Shown: in pieces, positions 25,780 to 34,843 of the stretch | Numbering within the stretch: position 1 is the stretch's first letter | How the letters are laid out: each line of letters begins with the position of its first letter | Made by a program: the position numbers and the translations under genes | From: Pseudomonas fluorescens | GTDB taxonomy: Bacteria > Pseudomonadota > Gammaproteobacteria > Pseudomonadales > Pseudomonadaceae | Direction of reading: 5' to 3' | DNA: 64,000 nt | Assembly (NCBI RefSeq): GCF_902497855.1 | Contig: NZ_CABVHU010000008.1 | Span: forward strand, 186,001-250,000 | Notes under the pieces: generated by a model | Databases searched by the model: none | Told to the model about the DNA's origin: nothing | The model's input: only the letters and a program-made list of their open reading frames with translations

Positions 25780-26799
25780 TTAGCGGTAAAGCACTTTCTC
25801 CGCCAACTCGTCCGCCACACGCGCCGGGGAACGTTTTTCCGCCTGGGCATGGGCGAAGACTTCGGTCAGGCGCGAGCTGATTTTCGACAGGTGTGCGGTG
25901 ATGGTCGTCAGCGCTTCGCCGCGGTGCTTGAGCGAGACGTAGATCAGCCCGCCGGCATTGATCACATAGTCCGGCGCATACAGGATGCCCCGCCGCTCCA
26001 GTTGATCGGCAACGTCCAGGTGGATCAATTGGTTGTTGGCGGAGCCGGCCACCGCCGCGCAGCGCAGTTGCGTCACACTGTTGCTGTTGAGCACGCCGCC
26101 CAGGCCGCAGGGCGCGAGGATGTCGCAGGGTGTGCTGAGCAACGCATCGTTGGCGATCGGGTGAGCGCCCAGCTGCTCCATCGCCAATTGCACCTTGCCG
26201 TGATCGATGTCGCTGACCAACAGTTCGGCACCGGCGGCATGCAGCTGCTCGGCAAGGGCGTAACCGACATTGCCCAGCCCCTGGATCGCCACCCGCAGGC
26301 CTTCGAGGTTATCGCTGCCCAGGCGTGCCATGGCAGTGGCACGAATGCCGGTGAACACACCCATGGCCGCGTGGGGTGCAGGGTCGCCCGCCGAGGTGGT
26401 GCTGGTGACGTGTTGAGTCTGTTGGGCGATGCAATCCATGTCCGCCACCGAGGTGCCGCTGTCGATGGCCGTGATGTAGCGGCCGTCGAGCTGATTGATG
26501 CAGCGCCCGAAGGCCTCGAACAACGCGGCGCGGCTTTCCACATGCACCGGTCGCATGATCACCGCCACGCCACCGCCCTGAGCCAGGCCAGCGAGCGCCG
26601 CCTTGTAACTCATGCCTTGCGCCAGGCGAACAGCGTCCTCGACCGCGGACTCGTCGTCAGGATAGGCGAGGTAACGACAGCCTCCCAGGGCAGGTCCGAG
26701 ACGGCTGTTATGAATGGCAATCACCGCCTTCAACCCGGTGACCGAGTCGACGCTCAAATGCAGCGATTCAAGGCGAGTGCTTTGCATGAGAGCGAACAT
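25780..26799 (-). CDS. Leu/Phe/Val dehydrogenase family protein lacking the catalytic lysine
   Basis: A 339-residue member of the Glu/Leu/Phe/Val dehydrogenase family, which oxidatively deaminates branched-chain amino acids with NAD. The substrate-side motif GPALGGCR and Lys66 (GMSYKAA) are present, as are Asp113 (AIDSGTSVADM) and the Rossmann motif GLGNVG. However, the motif GGGK, whose lysine is the proton-shuttling residue of leucine dehydrogenase (12 residues after the first lysine), reads GGGV here: Val78, codon GTG at 26566-26568. The remaining fold and length are normal. The protein may be inactive or altered, or the base call may be wrong. It is divergent from the SirB1-like gene. Confidence 0.82.
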   Translation of the reverse strand: MFALMQSTRLESLHLSVDSVTGLKAVIAIHNSRLGPALGGCRYLAYPDDESAVEDAVRLAQGMSYKAALAGLAQGGGVAVIMRPVHVESRAALFEAFGRCINQLDGRYITAIDSGTSVADMDCIAQQTQHVTSTTSAGDPAPHAAMGVFTGIRATAMARLGSDNLEGLRVAIQGLGNVGYALAEQLHAAGAELLVSDIDHGKVQLAMEQLGAHPIANDALLSTPCDILAPCGLGGVLNSNSVTQLRCAAVAGSANNQLIHLDVADQLERRGILYAPDYVINAGGLIYVSLKHRGEALTTITAHLSKISSRLTEVFAHAQAEKRSPARVADELAEKVLYR

Positions 26800-26982
26800 T
26801 GCAGGGCTCCCGAATGACTACTCGTAGTCGCCAGTATAGGCTTGCGCTCAAAAATTGCAGAAGCGCACCGGAATAAGCACAGCCGCCAAGCAGGCTTTCG
26901 GAAATAACCTGAGGTGGCTTGCGTGGGGTACTGGACGAATGTCGCAGACGAGGCTAAAACGAGGCATACCCCGGAGATTTTG

Positions 26983-27786
26983 ATGACGCCGCGCCAAAGT
27001 TTCTTCGCCTGCCTGCAACGATCACCGCCCGCGCTGTTCGAGGCGGCGCTGTGGATCGCGGCCGAACACGACAATGGGGTGAATGCCGAGGCGGTTCTCA
27101 ACGATTTCAAGGATCTGCAGCAGCGGGTCAGTTATGGCCTGCCGATGTTACCGGTCAGCGAATTGGCCCAGCCGCTGTTGCGCCGCATGAATGACCTGGG
27201 CTTCGCCCAGGATGACTTCACGCCCTTGCGCCCGCACGTGGCCTTGGTCAACAAGGTGCTGGAACGCCGGCGCGGGCAGCCGCTGGCCCTGGGGTTGATC
27301 GCGCTGGAGCTGGCCAGGAGGTTGGAGATCCCCATGGTCGGGGTCAACTTTCCCGGGCATTTCCTGCTGCGCGTACCGGGTGCCGATCACCTGCTCGACC
27401 CCTGCGGTGGCCGGCGCCTGTACCCCAACGATTGCCGGGAATTGCTGCTGCGCCAATATGGCCCGAACATGAAACTCAGCGCCGAGCACTTGCTGACCGC
27501 CGAGCCGGTGCACATGCTGCAACGGCTGTCACGCAACCTGCGCCAGTTGCACCTTTCCAACGATGACTACATCGGCGCCCTGATCGATGCCGAACGGGTG
27601 CTGGAATTGGGCAACGCCAGCGCCGCCGATTACCTGGCCCGGGCCAGCCTTTATCAACGACTGGATTGCCCGAACGCCGAGCGCTTCGACCTTGAGCATG
27701 CGCTGCTGCTCAGCGACGACCCGATCCAGCGGATTCGGCTGACGGAACGGCTGGGGCACCTTCCGCCCAACTCTATCGTCCATTGA
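26983..27786 (+). CDS. SirB1 family protein (transglutaminase-like plus TPR)
   Basis: A 267-residue SirB1/YchA-like protein. The N-terminal region (about 1-170) has the transglutaminase-like SirB1 pattern with QPLALGLIALELARRLEIPMVGVNFPGHFLLR and HLLDPCGGRRL, where Asp/His-type residues resemble the fold's active site but the nucleophile is not obvious. The C-terminal part (about 190-260) is helical and TPR-like. The ATG giving MTPRQSFF has GGAG at proper spacing; the frame is open 23 codons upstream. E. coli homologues sit near prmC/kdsA; function is unclear. Confidence 0.83.
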   Translation: MTPRQSFFACLQRSPPALFEAALWIAAEHDNGVNAEAVLNDFKDLQQRVSYGLPMLPVSELAQPLLRRMNDLGFAQDDFTPLRPHVALVNKVLERRRGQPLALGLIALELARRLEIPMVGVNFPGHFLLRVPGADHLLDPCGGRRLYPNDCRELLLRQYGPNMKLSAEHLLTAEPVHMLQRLSRNLRQLHLSNDDYIGALIDAERVLELGNASAADYLARASLYQRLDCPNAERFDLEHALLLSDDPIQRIRLTERLGHLPPNSIVH

Positions 27787-27837
27787 ACGCAGGTCCCTTG
27801 TAAGGGCCCAACTCCATAGTCCATTGATCTCAGAAAC

Positions 27838-27930
27838 CTTGTGGGAGCGAGCCTGCTCGCGAATGCGGTGTGTCAGCTACATCAATGTCACTGATGCTCC
27901 CTCTTCGCGAGCAGGCTCGCTCCCACAAGG
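27838..27930. repeat. REP doublet
   Basis: Inverted pair with core GTGGGAGCGAGCCTGCTCGCGA, at the convergent ends of the SirB1-like gene and the homogentisate operon. Confidence 0.9.
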
Positions 27931-27945
27931 GATAGCGTGAAGGCT

Positions 27946-28581
27946 TCACGGGGTGTCGGGCTGGTTCGCCGGGTGCGCCTTGATGAACGCCGGGTGTGTC
28001 GCGGCCAGTGACGCCACTCGACGAATCCGCGGATAGGCCTCAAGCGAGATGTTGAAGCGTTCGGCGGCGTAGAGCTGCGGGATCAGGTAGGTATCCGCCA
28101 ATCCGGGCTGCGGACCAAAGCAAAAACCTTCATCGCCGATCAACTGCTCCACCGTCGCCAGCCCCTGGCTGATCCAGTGGCCGATCCACTCGACCACCTG
28201 GGTTTCATCCTGGCCCAGCTGCCGCAACCTGTTGAGCACGCTGACGTTATGCAGCGGGTGCACATCGCAACCGATCAGTGCCGCGACGCCGCGTTCACGG
28301 GCGCGTGCAGTGAGGTCCTTGGACAACAGCGGCACCTGCGGATAACGTTCTTCCAGGTACTCGATGATCGCCGGTGACTGGATCAGCAGGTCACCTTCGT
28401 CGGTACGCAACGCCGGCACCCGGCCTTGCGGATTGATGCCCAGGTACGGCGGCTGGCGGTGCTCGCCACCCGGCGGTGCGATCAGGTTGACCGGCAGGGC
28501 CTGGTAATCCAGGCCCTTCAACGCCAATGCGATCCGCACCCGATAGGACGAGGTCGAACGGTAGTAGGTATAGAGTTCCAT
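27946..28581 (-). CDS. maiA: Maleylacetoacetate isomerase (zeta-class GST)
   Basis: A 211-residue zeta glutathione transferase that isomerises maleylacetoacetate to fumarylacetoacetate. The glutathione-binding N-terminal motif YYRSTSSYRVRIALALKG holds the SSxxxR signature, and GINPQGRVPAL and QSPAIIEYLEE follow. Third enzyme-coding gene of the hmgA-fahA-maiA operon for tyrosine and phenylalanine breakdown; only 12 bases separate it from fahA. Confidence 0.95.
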   Translation of the reverse strand: MELYTYYRSTSSYRVRIALALKGLDYQALPVNLIAPPGGEHRQPPYLGINPQGRVPALRTDEGDLLIQSPAIIEYLEERYPQVPLLSKDLTARARERGVAALIGCDVHPLHNVSVLNRLRQLGQDETQVVEWIGHWISQGLATVEQLIGDEGFCFGPQPGLADTYLIPQLYAAERFNISLEAYPRIRRVASLAATHPAFIKAHPANQPDTP

Positions 28582-28593
28582 GAACCGATCCTC

Positions 28594-29898
28594 TCAGCGC
28601 GCCGGCAGTACTTTGCCGCGGCATTCGCCGAAACCGATGGAGGCAAAGCCCTCGCGACTGCAACGGGCACGCAGGATGATTTCGTCGCCGTCTTCGAGAA
28701 ATTTACGCACCTCGCCCGACGCCAGTTCGATCGGCTTTTTGCCGCCCTCGGTGATTTCCAGCAGGCTGCCGAACTGACCGCTTTCCGGCCCCGACAGGGT
28801 GCCCGAACCAAACAGGTCACCGGCCTGCAGCTGGCAACCGTTGACGCTGTGGTGGGCGACCAGTTGCGCCGCGGTCCAGTACATGTGCCGGGTGTTGCTC
28901 AGGGTCAGGCGATGGGCCGGCAGGTTCTGCTCGCGCATGGCTTCGGTGAGCAGCAGCACTTCCAGCTCGATGTCGAAGGCACCCGCAGCCTGATCGCGCT
29001 TGTCGAACAGGTAGGGCAGCGGCTGTGGATCGCCTTCGGGACGGGCTGGTTGCGCGCGACGGAACGGCTCCAGCGCTTCGGCGGTCACCACCCACGGCGA
29101 AATGCTGGTGATGAAGCTTTTCGACAGGAATGGCCCCAGTGGCTGGTATTCCCAGGCCTGGATGTCCCGCGCCGACCAGTCGTTGAGCAGGCAGAAACCG
29201 GCGATGTGATCGGCGGCGTCGCCGATGGCGATCGCCTCGCCCATCTCGTTGCCCTGACCGATCCAGATGCCCAGTTCCAACTCATAATCCAGGCGTGCGC
29301 AGGGGCCAAAGGTCGGTTCGGCCTGGCCGGCCGGCAGGGTCTGGCCTTTCGGACGGCGCACGTCGGTGCCCGACGGGCGAATGGTCGAGGCGCGGCCGTG
29401 GTAGCCGATCGGCACGTACTTGTAGTTCGGCAGCAGGGGGTTGTCCGGGCGGAACAGTTTGCCGACGTTTTGCGCGTGCTCGATACCCACGTAGAAGTCG
29501 GTGTAGTCATTGATTTTCGCCGGCAGGTGCATCTCGCAATTCGCCGCCGGCGGCAGCAGTTTCGCGCCTTGGGCTTCGATCTTGCCGTGCAGGGTGCTGC
29601 CTTCGGTGAACAGTTCCAGCAGACGTTCGCGCAGGGCAACACGAGCGTCGCGGCCCAATTCGAAGAACGCATTCAGCTGGCCGCCACGGGCGGCTTCGAC
29701 GGCAGTTTTTGCCGCGCCGTCGAACAGCCCGGCATCGAGTGCCGCTTCCAGGTCGAAAATATGTTCGCCGATGGCCACTCCACTGCGAGGCGCCGAGCCT
29801 TTCACGCTGAATACGCCCAATGGCAGGTTCTGCAGCGGGAAATCAGCATGGCCGTTGGCGGAGGCAACCCAGCTGCGAGTGATGGAAGTCTGAGTCAT
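28594..29898 (-). CDS. fahA: Fumarylacetoacetase
   Basis: A 434-residue fumarylacetoacetate hydrolase giving fumarate and acetoacetate, the last step of homogentisate catabolism. The active-site segment is visible as DYTDFYVGIEHAQNVGKLFR (metal-binding Asp and catalytic His), with GYHGRASTI and ELELGIWIG further on. Full family length. It lies 3 bases after hmgA, so they are co-transcribed and probably coupled. Confidence 0.96.
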   Translation of the reverse strand: MTQTSITRSWVASANGHADFPLQNLPLGVFSVKGSAPRSGVAIGEHIFDLEAALDAGLFDGAAKTAVEAARGGQLNAFFELGRDARVALRERLLELFTEGSTLHGKIEAQGAKLLPPAANCEMHLPAKINDYTDFYVGIEHAQNVGKLFRPDNPLLPNYKYVPIGYHGRASTIRPSGTDVRRPKGQTLPAGQAEPTFGPCARLDYELELGIWIGQGNEMGEAIAIGDAADHIAGFCLLNDWSARDIQAWEYQPLGPFLSKSFITSISPWVVTAEALEPFRRAQPARPEGDPQPLPYLFDKRDQAAGAFDIELEVLLLTEAMREQNLPAHRLTLSNTRHMYWTAAQLVAHHSVNGCQLQAGDLFGSGTLSGPESGQFGSLLEITEGGKKPIELASGEVRKFLEDGDEIILRARCSREGFASIGFGECRGKVLPAR

Positions 29899-29901
29899 GG
29901 C

Positions 29902-31206
29902 TTATCTCCGGGTCGGGTCGAAAGTGGCGGGCAGCGTGGCCCAGCAGGCATCGTAGGTGGTTTGCAATTGTGGGCAATCCAGGGCGAAACGGCTCGGGCG
30001 CAACACCTGGCTGGTCTCGAACATGAAGGCCATGGTGTTGTCGATTTTCGCCGGCGCCAGTTCGGCGTTGATCGCCCGGGTGCAGGTTTCGCCGTCCGGG
30101 CCGTGGGCGCTCATGCAGCTGTGCAACGACGCGCCACCGGGCAGAAAGCCTTCAGCCTTGGCGTCGTATTCGCCCTGGATCAGGCCCATGAATTCGTTCA
30201 TCAGGTTGCGGTGGAACCAGGGTGGACGGAAGGTGTTCTCGGCCACCATCCAGCGTGGCGGGAAGATCACGAAGTCGAGGTTGGCCAGGCCGTGCACGCT
30301 GGTGGGCGAGGTCAGGACGGTGAAGATCGACGGATCCGGGTGATCGAAGCTCACCGTGCCAATGGTGTTGAAACGGCGCAGGTCGTATTTGTAGGGCACG
30401 TTATTACCGTGCCAGGCGACCACGTTCAGCGGCGAATGATTGAGCTCGCACCCCCACAATTCCCCCAGGAACTTCTGCACCAGGGTAGTCGGTTGCGTGA
30501 GGTTTTCGTAATGGGCGACCGGGGTCAGGAAGTCCCGCGCATTGGCCAGGCCATTGCTGCCGATCGGCCCCAGGTCCGGCAGGCGCAATGGCGCGCCGTG
30601 GTTTTCGGCGATGTAGCCGCGGGCTTGCGGGTCGAGCAGCTCGACACGGAATTTCAGGCCGCGCGGCAACACGGCGATTTCCAGCGGCTCCAAGTCCAGT
30701 ATGCCCAGCTCGGTGGCGATGCGCAGGCGGCCCAGTTGCGGTACCAGCAGCAGTTCGCCGTCGGCGTTGAAAAACACCCGCTCCATGGAACGGTTGGCGC
30801 GGTAGCTGTAGATGCTGATCCCGGACGGTTTTTCCGCACCCGAGTTGGCCGCCATGCTCACCAGCCCGTCGATGAAATCGGTGGGCTCGCTCGGGATCTC
30901 CAATGGGTTCCAGCGCAGGCGGTTGGGGGTCACTTCACCCAGGGGGCCGCCGGCCAGTTGCCGATCCAGTTTGACGAACGCCGGGTGATTGGCCGATGGC
31001 TGAATGCGGTACATCCAGGTGCGCCGCGCTTCGCTGCGGGCCATGGTGAACGCAGTGCCGGAGAACAATTCGGTGAATAGGCCATAGGGGGCTTTCTGCG
31101 GGGAGTTCTGGCCGACGGGCAGTGCGCCGGGCAACGCCTCGCTGCTGAATTCATTGCCAAAGCCTGACTGATAAGCCAGCGCGGGCGCCGTTGAATCGAA
31201 GTTCAT
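29902..31206 (-). CDS. hmgA: Homogentisate 1,2-dioxygenase
   Basis: A 434-residue Fe(II) ring-cleavage enzyme converting homogentisate to maleylacetoacetate. Iron ligands are in FHRNLMNEFMG (His and Glu) and MSAHGPD (His). The start MNFDSTAPALAYQSGFGNEF is the usual one and has GGAG upstream (GGAGGCTCC). First gene of the operon, divergent from the IclR repressor hmgR across 160 bases that carry two operator-like palindromes. Confidence 0.97.
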   Translation of the reverse strand: MNFDSTAPALAYQSGFGNEFSSEALPGALPVGQNSPQKAPYGLFTELFSGTAFTMARSEARRTWMYRIQPSANHPAFVKLDRQLAGGPLGEVTPNRLRWNPLEIPSEPTDFIDGLVSMAANSGAEKPSGISIYSYRANRSMERVFFNADGELLLVPQLGRLRIATELGILDLEPLEIAVLPRGLKFRVELLDPQARGYIAENHGAPLRLPDLGPIGSNGLANARDFLTPVAHYENLTQPTTLVQKFLGELWGCELNHSPLNVVAWHGNNVPYKYDLRRFNTIGTVSFDHPDPSIFTVLTSPTSVHGLANLDFVIFPPRWMVAENTFRPPWFHRNLMNEFMGLIQGEYDAKAEGFLPGGASLHSCMSAHGPDGETCTRAINAELAPAKIDNTMAFMFETSQVLRPSRFALDCPQLQTTYDACWATLPATFDPTRR

Positions 31207-31283
31207 GGAGCCTCCTGAACAGGGAGAGGGCAATCGTCCGTCGCTTCGTTGAAGAGGTCTCGGCGCGCCCGGGTTATTTTTAT

Positions 31284-31318
31284 CGTAATTCGATTACGCA
31301 TAACGTAATTTGATTGGT
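31284..31318. promoter_or_regulatory. hmgR operator: Tandem HmgR-type operators
   Basis: CGTAAT-TCG-ATTACG (31284-31298) is a perfect 6+3+6 palindrome. Exactly 20 bases downstream, CGTAAT-TTG-ATTGGT (31304-31318) is a second copy with one degenerate arm. IclR-family HmgR is known to bind a palindromic site between hmgR and hmgA in P. putida. The two-turn spacing suggests cooperative binding by two dimers on one DNA face. Confidence 0.75.
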
Positions 31319-31366
31319 ATTGACCGTCAAGCTATAAAGACGTCCATTTGTAACGGGATCACCTCC

Positions 31367-32155
31367 ATGGGCAGCGAAAGCAACGGCAAACAGAAAGTCC
31401 GCTCGGCCGAGGTGGGGACAGACATCCTCAAGGCATTGGCGCAATTGTCACCCTCGACGTCCCTTTCGCGTTTGGCCGAACACGTGCAGATGCCGGCGAG
31501 CAAGGTTCACCGCTATTTGCAGGCCTTGATCGCCAGCGGTTTTGCCGAGCAGAACACCACCACCAACCATTACGGTCTGGGCCGCGAAGCCTTGCGCGTG
31601 GGATTGGCCGCACTCAACAGTATGGACGTGCTGAAAGTCGCGGCCCTGCCCCTGGCCGAGTTGCGCGATGAACTGAACGAAACCTGCTTTCTGGCGGTGT
31701 GGGGCAATCAGGGTGCAACCGTGGTGCATATCGAGCCGGCGGTGCGCGCGGTGACGGTGGTCACGCAATTGGGATCGGTGCTGCCATTGCTCAGCTCATC
31801 GACCGGGCTGGTGTTCGGCGCCTACCTGCCCAAGCGTGAAACCGTGGATTTGCGCGAGCAGGAACTGCAAAACGACAGCGCACACGCCCTCGCCGACGAT
31901 CAGACCTACGAAACCCTGTTCGGGCAGATCCGTGAGCGCGGCTTGCATCATGTGCATGGTTTGCTGATGCCGGGGGTCGATGCATTGTCGGCGCCGGTGT
32001 TCAACGCGGTCGGACAGGTGGCGGCGGTCATGACTATTGTCGGCCCTGCGTCCTTGTTCCATGCCGACGAAAACGGCCCGGCGGCGCAGCGATTGCTGGC
32101 GGCGACACGGGCCGTGAGTTGGCGAATGGGCTACGAGTCACCCGCCTTCAACTAA
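31367..32155 (+). CDS. hmgR: IclR family repressor of homogentisate catabolism
   Basis: A 262-residue IclR-type regulator with N-terminal winged helix (TSLSRLAEHVQMPASKVHRYLQALIASGF) and C-terminal effector domain. Divergent from hmgA, as in P. putida, where homogentisate is the inducer that lifts repression. Start chosen at MGSESNGKQK; an open frame upstream lacks a start signal and overlaps the operators. The last 8 bases overlap the end of the convergent LuxR-type gene. Confidence 0.9.
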   Translation: MGSESNGKQKVRSAEVGTDILKALAQLSPSTSLSRLAEHVQMPASKVHRYLQALIASGFAEQNTTTNHYGLGREALRVGLAALNSMDVLKVAALPLAELRDELNETCFLAVWGNQGATVVHIEPAVRAVTVVTQLGSVLPLLSSSTGLVFGAYLPKRETVDLREQELQNDSAHALADDQTYETLFGQIRERGLHHVHGLLMPGVDALSAPVFNAVGQVAAVMTIVGPASLFHADENGPAAQRLLAATRAVSWRMGYESPAFN

Positions 32156-34703
32156 CGATCCCCAGAACTTTCGCCCTGGCCACCGCTTGAGTCCTGCGTT
32201 CCACCCCCAACTTGCCATTGATGCGTCGCGCGTGGGTTTTCACCGTATGCAGCGAGATGAACAGCAGATCGGCAATTTGCTGGTTCGAGTTGCCCTGCGC
32301 CACTAACGTGAGGACTTCGATTTCACGTTGACTCAATCGGCTCCCGGTGGCGGCCACCACCTCAGGATCCTTACCCTCTTCGGCCTGTCCAATGGCCTGC
32401 GACAAACGCGGCTGGCGCAACTGCAAATCGCGCAAGGCCTGTTGCAGGCTGCAACGCTCGACCAGGGCCAGGCCTTCCTGCAACGATTGCCGGGCAACGG
32501 CCGGGTTGTCGATCAGCCAGGCGACTTCGGCCAGCGCCAGGTGCAATTGCGCCTGCAGCCCCGACATCCCCCGTTGCCTTGCCCACTGCAATTGCGCCTC
32601 GAGCCGGGCCAAAGGCTTGTGCGCCTGTTCCAGATAAACCTCGGTCAACACCAGCAGATATTCCAGGATCGGAATCAGCTCCAGCGTCGCCGGCGGCGCC
32701 TGACGTGCGAGGGGGCCCTGATAGTGACGGAGCACCCGGGTCAGGGCTTCGTGAGCCAAGTGCGGCCTGCCCTGCTGCAGCCAGAAATGGCAGCTCATTT
32801 GCAGTAGGACACCGCGGTACACCGTGTCTGGAATCCGTCGTTGCTGCATCAACCGTTCGGCGTCACGCAGCAGGACGAAGGCTTGAGCATAATCCAGCCG
32901 GTTGGCCGCCAATTGTGCCAGGCCGAGGAACCCATACAGCGCTCGTTTATCCTGGTTGCGCCGGCAGATTCGCAGGCCGCTCTCAAAATACCCCGCCGCC
33001 TCCGTTTCCCGGCCCTGACTCAGGCTCAGGCGCCCACGACGCAGGGCAATCCTTCCCAGCAAGGGTTCGGCCAGCGGTTGCTGCCGGATGAGCAGGCCGT
33101 TCATGTTGGCGAGCACGTGCTCGGCTCTGCCGCAGGCCCCCCGTTGCTCTAGCAACTGGGCGTGATCGAGTTCCAGCAGGCCCTCGAACACCAGCGAACC
33201 TTGCGCCCGGGCCAGGCACAACGCGTCACGGTTGAGCGCCTGCGCCACCTCGAGTTCGCCCCGCACCAGCGCCTGTTGCGTCAATCCGGACAGGCACATC
33301 AGCCGGACGGGCCAGAACTGCGGACCGAGTTCGCCGAGCGCCTCGAGCAAGTGTGCCCGGGAAGCATCCATGCGTCCCTGCAAGTGCAGCAACCAACCTT
33401 GTTGCGCCTGCCAGCGAGCGATCAATTGCCGTTGATGGAACGCTGACGGCTGGGGCAGGAAGCGGGACAAATGGCCGATGCATTCATCCGCCTGCTCGAA
33501 GCGTCCGGCAAACAACAAGGCCGCAGTGATCAGCCCGACCAATTGGGGCGAGCCGAGCATCAGCTCCGCGCCTTGTTGTTCATGCAAACGCAACAGCAGC
33601 ACCACGGTCTGCTCTTCGAACAGCTGCTCGAAACTGAAATGCTGCAACAGGCTGACGGCGACCTCGAACTCTTCGGCCAGCAAGGCCTGTTCGAACGCGG
33701 CTTTCCAGTCCAGCTCGGCGGCGAACCACTGACAGGCACGTCGATGCCAGGAGCGCCCGGCCGGCCATCGCTCGTCGCGCATCAACCGGGTCAGGGGCGC
33801 GAACATCCGCAGCCAGTCTGTCGAGTCTCGCCAGGGCTCGATGAAGCAGCCCAGTTCCTGCAGCGCGCTCAAGTATTGAGCGCCCTCGCCCGCGCCGAAC
33901 AGGTGATCGCAAAGCCGGGCATTGAAGCGTGGCAAATGGGCCAGCACCCGCCAGGCTTCGGCAAGCTCCGGGGTCAGGCCGGCGAAGAGCTCATGTTCCA
34001 GGTAATCGTGCAGGGTGTCCGGCCGACCGTCGAGTGTGTCGCTGCGTGACCAGTCGCATTTTTGCAGCAGCGCCATCCGTACCCCGGCGCACCAGCCACC
34101 ACTTTGCTGGAAAATCCGCTCGGCGGCTTTCGCCGCCTGGGTCGGTTCCAGGTGATGCAGCAGTTGTTGGATTTCACCCTGGGTGAACGCCAGCGTGGAG
34201 CGTTCGCAATCGTACAGTTCGTCATCCAGCAGCAGGCGTGGCCAATTGCATTGCGGACGCCGCCGACCGCTCAGCCACCAGATGACCCGCGGGCTGCTGA
34301 TGGCCAGCAACCGGTCGAGCAACAGATCCAGATCCAGATGGGGAACACGGCAATAGTCATCGAGAAACAGCCAGGTGGCTGTTTGCAGTCGAGCCAGATG
34401 CGCCAGCAATGCGGGCTCATCCGAGGTGGGCAGCCCCAGGGTTTGCGCCAGGCGCTGGCGAAAATCGGCCACGCTGATCGCCTCCCCCGCCATCGACAGC
34501 CAATGGACCTGACACTGCGCGGGCGCCTGCAACAGGCATTCGACGAGCAGCGCACTCTTGCCACTGCCCGCCGGTGCGCAGAGCAATCTCACCCGTGCGG
34601 TCGATGCCAGCAAGGGTTCGATCAAGCGGTCGCGCGACTGGTGGTGGCAAGACAAACGGGGCAGGAGTCCCGGACGGTCCAGACACAGCGTCATGGCAGT
34701 CAT
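32148..34703 (-). CDS. Large ATP-binding LuxR (MalT/LAL-like) regulator
   Basis: An 851-residue LAL-type activator: an N-terminal P-loop with APAGSGKS (Walker A, about 43-50) and a Walker B-like TWLFLDDYCRV near 115-125, a long helical TPR-like middle (about 330-760), and a C-terminal LuxR helix-turn-helix (LSQREIEVLTLVAQGNSNQQIADLLFISLHTVKTHARR). Such proteins bind ATP and an inducer and then activate nearby genes. The DUF1329/DUF1302 pair upstream of it on the same strand is the obvious target. Inducer unknown. Confidence 0.88.
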   Translation of the reverse strand: MTAMTLCLDRPGLLPRLSCHHQSRDRLIEPLLASTARVRLLCAPAGSGKSALLVECLLQAPAQCQVHWLSMAGEAISVADFRQRLAQTLGLPTSDEPALLAHLARLQTATWLFLDDYCRVPHLDLDLLLDRLLAISSPRVIWWLSGRRRPQCNWPRLLLDDELYDCERSTLAFTQGEIQQLLHHLEPTQAAKAAERIFQQSGGWCAGVRMALLQKCDWSRSDTLDGRPDTLHDYLEHELFAGLTPELAEAWRVLAHLPRFNARLCDHLFGAGEGAQYLSALQELGCFIEPWRDSTDWLRMFAPLTRLMRDERWPAGRSWHRRACQWFAAELDWKAAFEQALLAEEFEVAVSLLQHFSFEQLFEEQTVVLLLRLHEQQGAELMLGSPQLVGLITAALLFAGRFEQADECIGHLSRFLPQPSAFHQRQLIARWQAQQGWLLHLQGRMDASRAHLLEALGELGPQFWPVRLMCLSGLTQQALVRGELEVAQALNRDALCLARAQGSLVFEGLLELDHAQLLEQRGACGRAEHVLANMNGLLIRQQPLAEPLLGRIALRRGRLSLSQGRETEAAGYFESGLRICRRNQDKRALYGFLGLAQLAANRLDYAQAFVLLRDAERLMQQRRIPDTVYRGVLLQMSCHFWLQQGRPHLAHEALTRVLRHYQGPLARQAPPATLELIPILEYLLVLTEVYLEQAHKPLARLEAQLQWARQRGMSGLQAQLHLALAEVAWLIDNPAVARQSLQEGLALVERCSLQQALRDLQLRQPRLSQAIGQAEEGKDPEVVAATGSRLSQREIEVLTLVAQGNSNQQIADLLFISLHTVKTHARRINGKLGVERRTQAVARAKVLGIVS

Positions 34704-34793
34704 AGTGGTGCGCCTTTTTATAATTGTGGCGCCACCCTAGCCCTGTCCCGACAGCTTGTTGAAGAAGTATTCAACACACTGATCGACCCCTAT

Positions 34794-34820
34794 AAAAAAG
34801 GTGACTTATGTCACCTTTTT
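34794..34820. terminator. Bidirectional Rho-independent terminator
   Basis: AAAAAAGGTGAC-TTAT-GTCACCTTTTT: a 6-bp GC stem flanked by A and T tracts on both sides. It is 24 bases past the DUF1329 stop and ends that transcript before the LuxR-type gene, whose start lies 90 bases further left. Confidence 0.92.
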
Positions 34821-34843
34821 CTGTAGGAGGACTGTAGGAAAGC

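Noticed and set aside
28426..31080. An 884-codon open frame on the plus strand antisense to maiA, fahA and hmgA
   Set aside because: The opposite strand encodes three clear enzymes with complete catalytic motifs. The long antisense frame is a by-product of GC-rich third positions and has no recognisable domain or ribosome-binding site.
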